Positions 53,551-61,518 of a DNA stretch of 64,000 bases are shown piece by piece (the stretch's first letter is position 1; each line of letters opens with the position of its first letter). This stretch comes from JALORV01 sp963791235. GTDB taxonomy: Bacteria > Pseudomonadota > Gammaproteobacteria > Burkholderiales > Burkholderiaceae_F. The translations under genes were made by a program, and so were the position numbers. The stretch spans positions 101,922-165,921 of the forward strand of contig CAWBRW010000032.1 of NCBI GenBank assembly GCA_963791235.1, read 5' to 3'. The notes under the pieces are model-generated. The model had not been told where the DNA came from and ran no database searches. It saw nothing but the letters and a program-made list of their open reading frames with translations.

Positions 53551-53805
53551 TTAGTTCGTGACTCGCTTTGCTGACCTGAATCCCATGGCGCTGCCGGTTC
53601 GACTCTCGCCACAGTCCCTTCTGGCCTCTCTCGCCGCCTTCTCCATCGGCAGGCCGACGTCCGCTTGCTTCAGGTACTGCGTGAAGCACCACGCCAGCCC
53701 GTCCTCGACCTGTCGCCAGTTCACGTGCACGCCGTCGCAGCGGACATGCGCGACGGTGCGGCCGTATCGGTCGGTATCGACGGGGGTCACTTCCTTCTCT
53801 CTCAA
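53551..53805 (-). pseudogene. 5'-truncated copy of a staphylococcal-nuclease-like gene
   Basis: Encodes only the C-terminal part of an SNase-like domain (VDTDRYGRTVAHVRCDGVHVNW, then a helix with EDGLAWCF). It is nearly identical over about 80 residues to the fuller copy at 55499-56073. The N-terminal half is absent: similarity begins right at the stop codon of the preceding secreted-protein gene. A missing A near 53610 shifts the last 25 residues (restored reading KKGLWRE). No start of its own fits, so it is best seen as a remnant of a duplication. Confidence 0.75.
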
Positions 53806-54844
53806 TCCAGCAGGAGCAGCATCGCCTCCGCAGGACTCCAAAGGCTGGCGAAGTGGGCGGAATACTCCGCATCGGTCATCGCGTCGACGCGACCATCACC
53901 ATTTGCATCGATGTACACCAAGGCATGCTTGTAGAACGTCACCTCGCAATTGTTTCCCTTTGGAAAATCCCAGCGAGGCCACTCTTCCGCGATCCTGTAA
54001 GCGACCGTCCGCCCAGGCTGCAAGTAGGATGACGTCGGAAGGTCAACCGACATGCGCGTCACCGGCTGGACGGGCTTTCCGTTGTAGTGGAGAAGGTTTT
54101 CAAGCGTAACTGCTTGCTAGCTTCCAGGTCGCGTCAATGACACTGCTGCCGGGTCCGCCCCAGTTATAAGTCGTTAGGCCGCCAATCGTTTGCCCATCGA
54201 AGCGAACAACCAACTCCTCCGGAAATCCTTCCACTTGTTTGTAGATGTACACATTCGGGGTCCGCTTGTGCCGTGCCTCCACGTAGTCGTACCTAAAGCC
54301 GCTAGGTCTTATCTCTCCCGTGTAGTAATCCGGGGAAAGAGTAGCCAGCCGAAAAACCCCAGTACTGTGCACAACGGTCGTCTCGGGCCTCAACGTCGAA
54401 CTCTAATCTTGCAATTCCGTAAGTCAGCGAGTAACGGTAGGACGCGCTCAATGGGTTTCTGTCCCCAGGACGGCTCGTGCCTTGTGAGGCCAAAATCGAG
54501 TCATCTATCAACTTGTAAATTTCTGCTCGTTTTTGGTCCTCCGTCTTGCTCGGGTCATCGACGATCTTCTTTACGTTGCTCGACGCTTTGCTGAGAGCGC
54601 TAACGATCTTTTGTTGATTGCTGCAGGTACTGAGGTACTTTTTCGCATAGTCCGCCGCCAACTCAATCGCGTACTTCCAATCTCCGCGAAAGATTGCGTT
54701 CCCTATGTCCTGCACTTTCACTTGCTTGTCAAAGGGTGAGGGAGGCAACGAGGGCGGACAAGTTTGCGCGAAGGAAGGTGCAACCGTGCCGAGCAGCGCT
54801 ACTGCAGCTAGATGATAAATTTTCAGTCGCCAAACCATTTTCAT
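53802..54844 (-). CDS. Secreted hypothetical protein with EF-hand-like loop, two frameshifts
   Basis: 346 residues if one extra base near 54385-54400 and one near 54110-54120 are removed. Signal peptide at the N-terminus (cleavage after PSFAQ). A helical, Lys-rich region follows (about 40-130), then a beta-rich part (YYTGEIRPSGFRYDYVEARH). Near the C-terminus is YIDANGDGRVD, a D-x-N-x-D-x-x-x-D calcium-loop pattern. I do not recognise a family. Composition is less GC-rich than the core genes, in keeping with acquired DNA. The stop at 53802 abuts the truncated nuclease copy. Confidence 0.65.
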
Positions 54845-54965
54845 CCCCTAATGAGCGCTCCTAAAGCGGCAACATTGAAATGCCAATATCGGAACCGCGG
54901 GCCAGGTAGTCTTCGGCGGCTGGCAATTCCACTTAGGGTGGCCTGAGCTTGCTACTGGTGGAGCA

Positions 54966-55328
54966 TCACGTAGTGCGGTACAGGAGCGTTTCCATATGTC
55001 GCAACCGAGCCGCAGGTGGAGCCTCGACGTAGTAAATGATTGTCGACTTCTGGTTCTGGACGGCAGTGCGTAGCAAGGAAAGCCAACTCATGCAGGTCGT
55101 TGGTGTTACAGCGAAACCGCTAGAGGTAGAGACAGAATTGTTCAAGTTGCACACTCTTATGTGATCAGCGCGCCAGCTTGCATATGCCATTACGTTGCCG
55201 TCGGCGTCGACCCAAAGTTGCGCCACTGTGCCCGTGCACCACTGTTGTGCGGCGAGGACAGTCGACGAAAACATAGCTGCGGTAAACGCAGCTGCTGCAT
55301 ATGCAATGACCGCTGGCTTCAGCTTCAT
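54966..55328 (-). CDS. Small secreted hypothetical protein
   Basis: 120 residues with a clear signal peptide (hydrophobic AAAFTAAMFSSTVLA, cleavage before AQQW). The mature part has three cysteines (WCTGT, RVCNL, TTCMSW) and aromatic motifs such as LWVDADGNVMAYASW. No known domain recognised. Intact frame starting at ATG 55328. Same strand as the preceding secreted gene and the nuclease genes around it, but spacing of over 120 bases argues against tight coupling. Confidence 0.7.
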   Translation of the reverse strand: MKLKPAVIAYAAAAFTAAMFSSTVLAAQQWCTGTVAQLWVDADGNVMAYASWRADHIRVCNLNNSVSTSSGFAVTPTTCMSWLSLLRTAVQNQKSTIIYYVEAPPAARLRHMETLLYRTT

Positions 55329-55498
55329 TTGCCTCTCCCTCGAGTAGATATCGATGATGATGACAACGCCTGACTCGCATGCTTAGCGCTGCGAGCCTCG
55401 ATGCTCTTCGAGACCGGGCTTCGCGAGGAGCGAAGTAAATCGTTCGATGGAACGATCAGCACTCCTCCAATCGGACGATGCCGCTCATGTGTGACAAC

Positions 55499-56073
55499 TT
55501 AGCGCCTGACTCGGGTGCGGGCCGCGCGAATTGAGAGGGGCTGGCGCTTGCCAGCAAGAAGGGCAGCTTTCGGCGGCCTCAGGCCGTTGAGCGAAGAAGT
55601 CGACTCCTGGGTGAGGCTGAGTGACTCCCCTACGCGTGGGTCTATTGCTCTTTTCGCGGCCCTGAACTCCCAAGGCGGTTGCGGATTCGGCTCTCGCCAG
55701 AGCCCCTTCTTGGTCTGTCTCGCCGCTTCTTCCAGCGGCAGGCACACCTCCGGTTGCTTCAGGTACTTCTTGAAGCACCACGCCAGCCCGTCTTCGACCT
55801 GCCGCCAGTTCACATGCACGCCGTCGCAGCGGACGTGCGCAACCGTGCGGCCATAGCGGTCGGTATCGACCGGAGTGATCTCGACGGCCTTCGCGTTCTG
55901 CACAGCGCCTCGAGGTTGCGCCGGGAGACTTGCGAGTAAGGCTGCGTCCGCTCCGGGACATCGATCTCAGCCAGGCGGAGACAGTCTCGTGTCGCCGTCC
56001 TTTGACGGTGAGCGTGTCGCCGTCCGACACACCGAATGACGACCAGCGCCAGCGCGACGATGCCGCCGATCAC
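55499..56073 (-). pseudogene. Staphylococcal-nuclease-like (SNase/thermonuclease) gene, three frameshifts
   Basis: Reconstructed order: a short hydrophobic N-terminus (GGIVALALVVIR), VSDGDTLTV (SNase start with metal-binding Asp), RLAEIDVPERTQPYS (catalytic Arg/Glu-type loop region), VDTDRYGRTVAHV, and a C-terminal helix EDGLAWCFKKYL. One extra base and two missing bases are needed. Predicted to be a membrane-tethered or secreted Ca-dependent nuclease fold. ATG at 56073 overlaps the stop of the four-cysteine gene upstream (ATGA), so translation would be coupled. A partial second copy lies at 53551-53805. Confidence 0.75.
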
Positions 56074-56276
56074 TCGTCATCGCTCCCCGGCTCCCGCTTC
56101 CAGTACGCGCAGCCGATCCGAGCATCGCCGATCACCCGATCACGTTCGAAACGCTCGCACACGACGTGCTCAGCCTTGAACTGCCCACGGAAGTAAGAAC
56201 ACGTGAAGCACCCGCGCTCGCGCGCGCCGGTCATCAGCGCATACGGCCTGAAGTAGCGGGCGATGGGCTCGGCCAT
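56070..56276 (-). CDS. Small four-cysteine protein coupled to nuclease gene
   Basis: 68 residues, no signal peptide. Contains CFTC, then VVCERF and IGCAYW: four cysteines spaced C-x2-C-x15-C-x13-C, a plausible zinc or iron site, and ends in acidic GSDDE. I have a sense of similar short proteins in betaproteobacteria but cannot name a family. Frame is intact and its stop overlaps the nuclease ATG, which argues that both are real and expressed together. Confidence 0.7.
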   Translation of the reverse strand: MAEPIARYFRPYALMTGARERGCFTCSYFRGQFKAEHVVCERFERDRVIGDARIGCAYWKREPGSDDE

Positions 56277-56301
56277 GCCCCATTCTGCGCCGCGACAATA
56301 G

Positions 56302-56969
56302 CTACTTACAACGCCTGCGACGTGCGGTCACGAGGGCGACGAGTCCCGCAAGTAGTCCCGCACAGGGTTGACGGCTCAGGGACGGGAATTGTCGAGTGGT
56401 CCAGCAGCCAGACGCCTCTGGCTGTGCACGGAAGGGCGCATCTCCCCTCGTTAGTGCCAGTGTCAATCGCCAGCGTCGACGATCGAGATTGGAAACCCTG
56501 GCTCCCGTGGAAGTGGCATACCCTTCCGCGCCATTGCGGGTCCCACAATGAACCCACTCAGCAAGTCGTCAAATGTGAAGCTCGCCGTTTAAGCCATAGG
56601 GCGTGCCCGCAAAGACGAGTTCATCCGGATCGATCCCGCGGTCACCGCACGAAAACGCCGCGAAGTGGTCCTTACAAGGGATTGCATTGTTGACGCTCGT
56701 CAGCACCGGCGGACCACCCATGCCCGGGGCGAAGATGTAGACACTGATAAGTCCAAAGTCCTCGATGCTCAGGGACGGCAGCCGCGGACCTCGAAATACG
56801 CATACTCGCCGGACTTCCACACCTCGTCTTTTATTTCGATGCGGCCGGTCATTGGTCCAAGTTCCGGATTGCCCTCTAGCTCGACCCAGTTGTAGACGAC
56901 GCCCGCCGTCGCTGGCAGCGAACACGCCGCCATCCAAAGCGCAGTAATGACAGTGAGAATTGTTCGCAT
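56302..56969 (-). pseudogene. PEP-CTERM protein, paralogue of the gene at 58146, several frameshifts
   Basis: Starts with ATG 56969 after a strong AAGGAG; signal peptide (LTVITALWMAACSLPATA), then VVYNWVELEG and MTGRIEIKDEVW, matching VVFIWVSTGG and VTGRLEVTDI of the intact gene at 58146. The C-terminus reads VPEPSTL followed, after one extra base, by AGLLAGLVALVTARRRR, a textbook PEP-CTERM anchor. One missing and three extra bases restore a protein of about 222 residues, and the total length agrees with that count. Confidence 0.72.
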
Positions 56970-57286
56970 CGTCTGCTCCTTGTTCTGCAAAAGGCATGAA
57001 CGCAAGAAGCGAACCAAGCCGTCGCATCAGACACTTGGCCGAAACCTGCCCGCCAAGTGTTAGCCCCTCCGACATCACTGAGACGACCCCGACCCGTACG
57101 CCCGCGATCGACGTGCCAGTTGGCCGCGTGCTGATGGCCGATTCGCGCGTCGCTTTTGTTTACATACGCGCTCAATCGCTTGCCGCATGCCACGAATATG
57201 CAATTGAGTTATTCGCGCGATTGACAACCCGAATAGGCGGTTCAACCATTGCAATGAACGATTAAGCGATTTATGGGGAGATAAGA

Positions 57287-58111
57287 ATGCTTAGGAAGCT
57301 AATCAGCCTCGCGGTAGCTTCACTCCTTTTGGCTGCATTCAGCTCGTCAGCCGCGCCAATCGTTAACGGGCGGTTCGAGACTGGAACGTTCAGCGGTTGG
57401 TCGATAACCTCGGTTGTGGACTACTACTTCGCTGCGGTGGTGGACGATCGGGCAGGCGGCCCGATGATTCAAGGTCAGTATTCGGCGTTGCTGGTGGGAA
57501 GACATGGCGAAAATGGGTCAGGCGTCCCTCCGCCGGGCGTCTGCGCGTTCGATCCTTGGGCGTTCGGTTGTCCGGGGCAGTCCTCCGATCCCCTTTTCTA
57601 GCGTTTCTGCTCCACTGGGACCGGTGCTGGCAAATCCGTTCCCATCCTTTTATGAACTCTTCGAAAGACGTCAGTCGCGCCAGTGAGGGGTCCTGAGCTC
57701 GGTCAAGACTTTGAAGCTCATGCGGGCGACCACCTGACCGTAGATTGGCGTTGGCTGTCAAACGACATTTCGGACCCGGGTTTTAATGGAGACAACGCTA
57801 TCTTCTTCATTGTGAGCGGAGAAACGATAGTGGCAACGTCCGGCTATCTACTCGGTCGATGCGGCCCCGCGCCACCCATTACCGGATTTCGGTATTACTT
57901 CACAGGGTGCCCTGTGGACTTGATGGTTCCGTTCGACGGCACTTGGACACTGTATGTCAATGCCGGTCACGCCCGCGGGGAAGATTCGATAGCCTCGTCG
58001 GGGGCCTTGATCGACAACGTCCGGCTCCGTAACGTGCCCGAACCGGGCGGCTTGCTGTTGCTGCTTATCGGAGCAACGGGAATTGCGTCGTCGCGTCGGC
58101 GGAAGCATTAG
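57287..58111 (+). pseudogene. PEP-CTERM protein, three clustered frameshifts
   Basis: Signal peptide (LISLAVASLLLAAFSSSAAP), then NGRFETGTFSGW, a common opening of PEP-CTERM beta-sandwich proteins. Ends in VPEPGGLLLLLIGATGIASSRRRKH. Between 57595 and 57690 the frame changes three times, at TTTT (57595-57598), near AAA at 57664 and at GGGG (57687-57690). Removing one base from each gives a continuous 274-residue protein. Three homopolymer insertions within 100 bases point to base-calling trouble rather than evolution. Confidence 0.75.
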
Positions 58112-58145
58112 TCGGGAGGCCACCTCATCGAACCCGCCCGCTGAA

Positions 58146-58772
58146 ATGAGAACGCTAATCGCCATCCTGCTCGCCTGCCTCCTGACACCGACACAGGCCA
58201 ACGTCGTCTTTATTTGGGTCAGCACTGGTGGCCCGGTCCCAGGTGCCGACAAAATACTCAGCGTGACGGGGCGTCTCGAGGTAACGGACATCCTCGCACC
58301 GCTGGCCAATGCGCCAACCAATGTCATTTTTGCACCGGCCACCGGGCGGCTGATTGATTTCCGCATGGACGTGCACAACTTCGAAGGCGGAATCCACATC
58401 TTTCCGGAGCACTGCCCGGAATATCCAAGTTGCGACTTCCCCGACGCGCCGCCAAGCGGTCCGGGCTGGTACGAGTTTGGATTCCCCGACTGGTTCTATG
58501 ACTTCGACTTTGACGGGTCGAGTTTCAGGGCTAGGGCAGGATATGGTCAGCTAGTACAGTCCACGTTGTACTCCGACCATATGGAGGTGTACCTCGATGC
58601 CTATCTACCCTGCTGCGACCGCGCGGCAGTGTATGGCTACTGGAAACGCGTGCCTGAGCCAATGTCATGGACGCTGCTGCTCCTCGCGCTGGCAGCCATC
58701 CACCGCTTGAAACTCAGCCGACACCCGACCCGTTACTACGCCCGCTCCGTCAACGTGCCAATGGTCGCGTGA
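58146..58772 (+). CDS. PEP-CTERM sorting-domain protein
   Basis: 208 residues, intact. Signal peptide (LIAILLACLLTPTQA), secreted domain opening with VVFIWVSTGG, a Pro/aromatic/Asp-rich centre (PDWFYDFDFDGSSF) and C-terminal VPEPMSWTLLLLALAAIHRLKLSR: PEP motif, hydrophobic span, basic tail. Exosortase would cleave at PEP during export to the surface or biofilm matrix. ATG at 58146 is chosen by the signal peptide. It lies 34 bases after the preceding PEP-CTERM gene, same strand. Paralogous to the broken gene at 56302-56969. Confidence 0.82.
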   Translation: MRTLIAILLACLLTPTQANVVFIWVSTGGPVPGADKILSVTGRLEVTDILAPLANAPTNVIFAPATGRLIDFRMDVHNFEGGIHIFPEHCPEYPSCDFPDAPPSGPGWYEFGFPDWFYDFDFDGSSFRARAGYGQLVQSTLYSDHMEVYLDAYLPCCDRAAVYGYWKRVPEPMSWTLLLLALAAIHRLKLSRHPTRYYARSVNVPMVA

Positions 58773-58831
58773 TGCTGAGGCACAGACGATTCTTGCAAAC
58801 TTTTCATCAACGGCGTTAGGCAGAGGTCGTA

Positions 58832-59482
58832 ATGAAGCAGGTCCTTCTTAGGAGCAGTTTGGCCCTAGTCGCCGCAGTTTGCTGCGGTCCGTCTGGCGCA
58901 TCACTCGCATACAAATATGACTTCTTCACGCTGTCCGTCACTTGCAGTGTGCCGCCCGACATCCCCGGCGACGAGTCCTTGTGTGCCGAGGGGGAGGGTT
59001 TCGTTCGTGGTGGAATGGACCGTGTGACGGCGGTCTTGAATGAGGAAGCAGTCCGTCGGGGCACCGCACGCCTCGAAGTCGAGGTAGTTGCGACATATCC
59101 CCCACCCATTGGATCGAAGGTAGTCCTCAACGAGGGGTTCCTCGCAGCAACGGCTTTCAACGGACACAATCTCCTGGACTCAGCCGCCCTTCAAGTCGGA
59201 CGTATCGATATCGGTCTCGATCCACTGGTTCCCGATTTTCTGCGAGGTGGTTATTTTTACGGTGGCGTGTTTGACTCCTTCAACATGTCTTCCGGCGGAA
59301 ACCTGTGGTCAGGCGAATTTTCGAGCGACGGCATACCGTGGACCGGGCACTTTCCTGAACTGTTCACAGGGGAGTGGCGACTGGTCGAAGTGTTGAACGT
59401 CGCGGAGCCTTCTACCGCCGTTCTTTGTCTGGCAATGCTAGGCGCTCTGGTTGCCGTCAGGCGTAGACCGCTTAGCGCCTAG
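58832..59482 (+). CDS. PEP-CTERM-like sorting-domain protein
   Basis: 216 residues, intact. Signal peptide (LALVAAVCCGPSGASLA) followed by a secreted domain beginning YKYDFFTLSV, and a C-terminal AEPSTAVLCLAMLGALVAVRRR. The usual PEP is replaced by AEP, but the Pro-Ser-Thr, hydrophobic span and triple Arg are conserved, so exosortase recognition is likely. Third in a row on the plus strand after 57287 and 58146; 59 bases separate it from the second. Confidence 0.82.
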   Translation: MKQVLLRSSLALVAAVCCGPSGASLAYKYDFFTLSVTCSVPPDIPGDESLCAEGEGFVRGGMDRVTAVLNEEAVRRGTARLEVEVVATYPPPIGSKVVLNEGFLAATAFNGHNLLDSAALQVGRIDIGLDPLVPDFLRGGYFYGGVFDSFNMSSGGNLWSGEFSSDGIPWTGHFPELFTGEWRLVEVLNVAEPSTAVLCLAMLGALVAVRRRPLSA

Positions 59483-59886
59483 ATTGACGCCGCCGCACGG
59501 GCGGGCGGCACGTTTTCCGTCATGATGGATTTGAAGGAACACCGCCGCAAGCAGTAGTCACGGTTCTCCATCACGAACCCACCCGCGTGGCGCGTTCTCT
59601 TGTTGGGCTCTGAACGTTGCCAGGTGCTAGCCGAGCGTGCCGAGCGCGTGCCCGCACCCTTGGGAGGGCACAGTGCGAGGCCCGCGAGGCGCACGGCGCC
59701 TTCACGAGTATTGATACACGCCAACCGGCTCTGCCCCATCATGCCGAGAGACGTGTGCGGCAATCGTGGGAAAGCCTCCAAGAAAGCCAACTTATTCAGC
59801 GCTTTTTTGCGGCCAGATCGACTCACCTGTTCTTGCATCATCTACGGCGGCGATCGCCGTTACTCAGACGAGATTGGGGAGCAGCA
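59483..59886. other. Intergenic region with no supported gene
   Basis: About 400 bases. The open frames here are short, lack ribosome sites and resemble no protein I know. Only a possible terminator at its left edge stands out. Confidence 0.5.
59489..59516 (+). terminator. Possible terminator after the PEP-CTERM cluster
   Basis: GCCGCC (59489-59494) pairs with GGCGGC (59504-59509) around a nine-base loop, followed by ACGTTTT. Seven bases after the stop of the last PEP-CTERM gene. Confidence 0.4.
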
Positions 59887-60348
59887 ATGACAGATGAGAA
59901 GTCAACCGCGGTTTGGGAGACGGAGTGGAGAGACTACAAGTCATGGGCCGTAGCGGCATTTGCAAACTACGTCACTAAATCGAGCGATCTCGTTCGGCAA
60001 TTGGCGCTGGCTGGAATCGCCGTCGTTTGGGTCTTTCGGGAATCGACAAGGGACGCTGCTATTAGCGTTGCACCTCAACTTCGCTGGGCCGCCATCTTGT
60101 TTATCGTTGCTTTGGCTTTGGACTTGGCGCATTACCTCTACGGAACTTTTACTACTAGCGCAACGCTGGATAGGTTAAGAGCGCAAGAGAGGGATTTGGT
60201 ATCAGCGGGAAACGCGTGGCCGCATAAGCCGCCAGGCCCCCCGCCTGACATATCAGAGGGCGGTGTCAAGTATCTCTTTTGCTCAAAGACAGGCTTCACG
60301 TTCGTTGGCGCCGGGCTTCTGCTTCATTTTCTCGCAGTAAGACTGTGA
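59887..60348 (+). CDS. Small integral membrane protein of unknown function
   Basis: 153 residues. A charged, aromatic N-terminus (about 1-35), then hydrophobic spans near 38-53, 70-90 and 133-150, with a soluble loop between the second and third (RLRAQERDLVSAGNAWPHKPPGPPPD). ATG 59887 follows GGGGAG by 4 bases, which fixes the start against a longer upstream frame. No family recognised. Neighbouring the BRCT gene in an accessory segment, it could belong to a defence or island maintenance gene pair, but this is only position-based. Confidence 0.72.
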   Translation: MTDEKSTAVWETEWRDYKSWAVAAFANYVTKSSDLVRQLALAGIAVVWVFRESTRDAAISVAPQLRWAAILFIVALALDLAHYLYGTFTTSATLDRLRAQERDLVSAGNAWPHKPPGPPPDISEGGVKYLFCSKTGFTFVGAGLLLHFLAVRL

Positions 60349-60500
60349 GCGCTGCGCTCGCCAATGGTCCATCGTCAACCGTGCCGCGTGCGAGCGACGC
60401 ATCGTTCGGAGTCGCTACCGCCGTAAACGCCGGTGCGCGATAGTCAATTCCCGCGGCCTTCCTCCAACGTAACGGCGTACATCAGCATTCAATTGGAGCA

Positions 60501-61122
60501 GTGCAGTGTCGAACTTCTTCTTCGGTGCGGCAGAGTGCGGCCTATCGGAACGAGTTGATTCGGTCAGCCGGTGCGCTGATCGGTATCGCTCAAGGGTTCC
60601 TGTGCGACGGGCGCCTGAACGATGATGAGATTGGCTTCTTACACAAGTGGCTGAAACAGAACGAACTGATTTCCGCAGCCTTGCGCGAGATGTGCTGTAT
60701 GCCCGCGTCCGCGACATCCTTGCGGACGGCGTTATCACAATGGAGAAGCGCGTGCACCTTACTGACATGTTGCAGCAGCTAGTGGGAGGAACAGTAGAAG
60801 AACTCGCAGAGGCAACGCACGTTTCGGGACTTGCGTTGGATCGCTCGGCTACCGTCACGATTCCAAACGCGACGTTTTGCCTAACTGGCGATTTCATATT
60901 CGCAACCCGCCCCCATTGCGAGTCTGCCATCGAAAAGCGTGGCGGCCTTGTTAGCAAGTCAGTGACCAAGAAGTCAGAAAGTACTTGGTCGTCGGCGGCC
61001 ACGGCAGCAAGGAATGGAAGCATGGCAGCTACGGAACGAAGATTGAAAAGGCAATCGAGTACAAGCGAAGCGGCCTGCCTCTCCTCATCGTCCACGAAGA
61101 TCAGTGGGTTTGCGCGCTGTGA
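60501..61122 (+). pseudogene. BRCT-domain protein (DNA-ligase-like C-terminal domain), two frameshifts
   Basis: N-terminal helical region (NELIRSAGALIGIAQGFL, then DDEIGFLHKWL, two EF-hand/TerB-like helices) and a C-terminal BRCT domain: ATFCLTGDFIFATRPHCE, GGLVSKSVTKK, then YLVVGGHGSKEWKHGSYG and ending LLIVHEDQW. Two single missing bases, near 60690 and in an A run near 60975, are needed to join the frames. Stand-alone proteins of this layout occur in phages and islands; their role (DNA-end binding?) is unknown. The GTG at 60506, 7 bases after GGAG, is an alternative start in a different frame. Confidence 0.7.
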
Positions 61123-61308
61123 CGAGCCTCCTAGACCCCCAGCGATCTTCGACCTCTCGTAGCGGACTAGACCCGCCGATGGGACCCACTGCGTTCTGCA
61201 CCTTTCATGTGGGACCCATTCGAAACGACGGCGAGTTCGTTCTTAGACTTGGGTCATTCGCCCGTCAGGCGCGACTCTCAATCGCGACGCCAGACATCTT
61301 TCTGTGCG

Positions 61309-61518
61309 CTATGTAAACGTCTCCACCAGCGCATCGCACTCCCGCAGCACCCGCGCCAGTTCCTGCAGTTGATTGCGCTTTCCGCCCTTGTATCCGCGCA
61401 TCGCGGATCGCGTCTTACCCTCGGGCGACCTTGGCCCCGTCGATTTCTCCCAGGGCTTCCAGCGGCGGATTAGCTCTGCCCTCAATGCCCGGTGTTCCGG
61501 CGTCCTGACATAACTCAT
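61309..61518 (-). CDS. Small basic phage/plasmid-type protein
   Basis: 69 residues, very basic, with RTPEHRALRAELIRRWKPWE and STGPRSPEGK, a sequence style I associate with short proteins that sit downstream of phage/plasmid primase-helicase genes; a DNA-related role is a guess. ATG at 61518. Its first 104 bases overlap, in another frame, the 3' end of the TubC_N-like gene as reconstructed here. Confidence 0.65.
   Translation of the reverse strand: MSYVRTPEHRALRAELIRRWKPWEKSTGPRSPEGKTRSAMRGYKGGKRNQLQELARVLRECDALVETFT

Noticed and set aside
58770..58832. GTTAGGC core before a PEP-CTERM gene, suggesting an integron attC site
   Set aside because: No matching GCCTAAC-type partner or foldable attC arm nearby, genes lie on both strands, and no integron integrase is visible.
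59479..59841. 120-codon minus-strand frame between a PEP-CTERM gene and a membrane protein gene
   Set aside because: No ribosome site, no recognisable domain, Arg/Ser/Ala-rich composition like random GC-rich frames.
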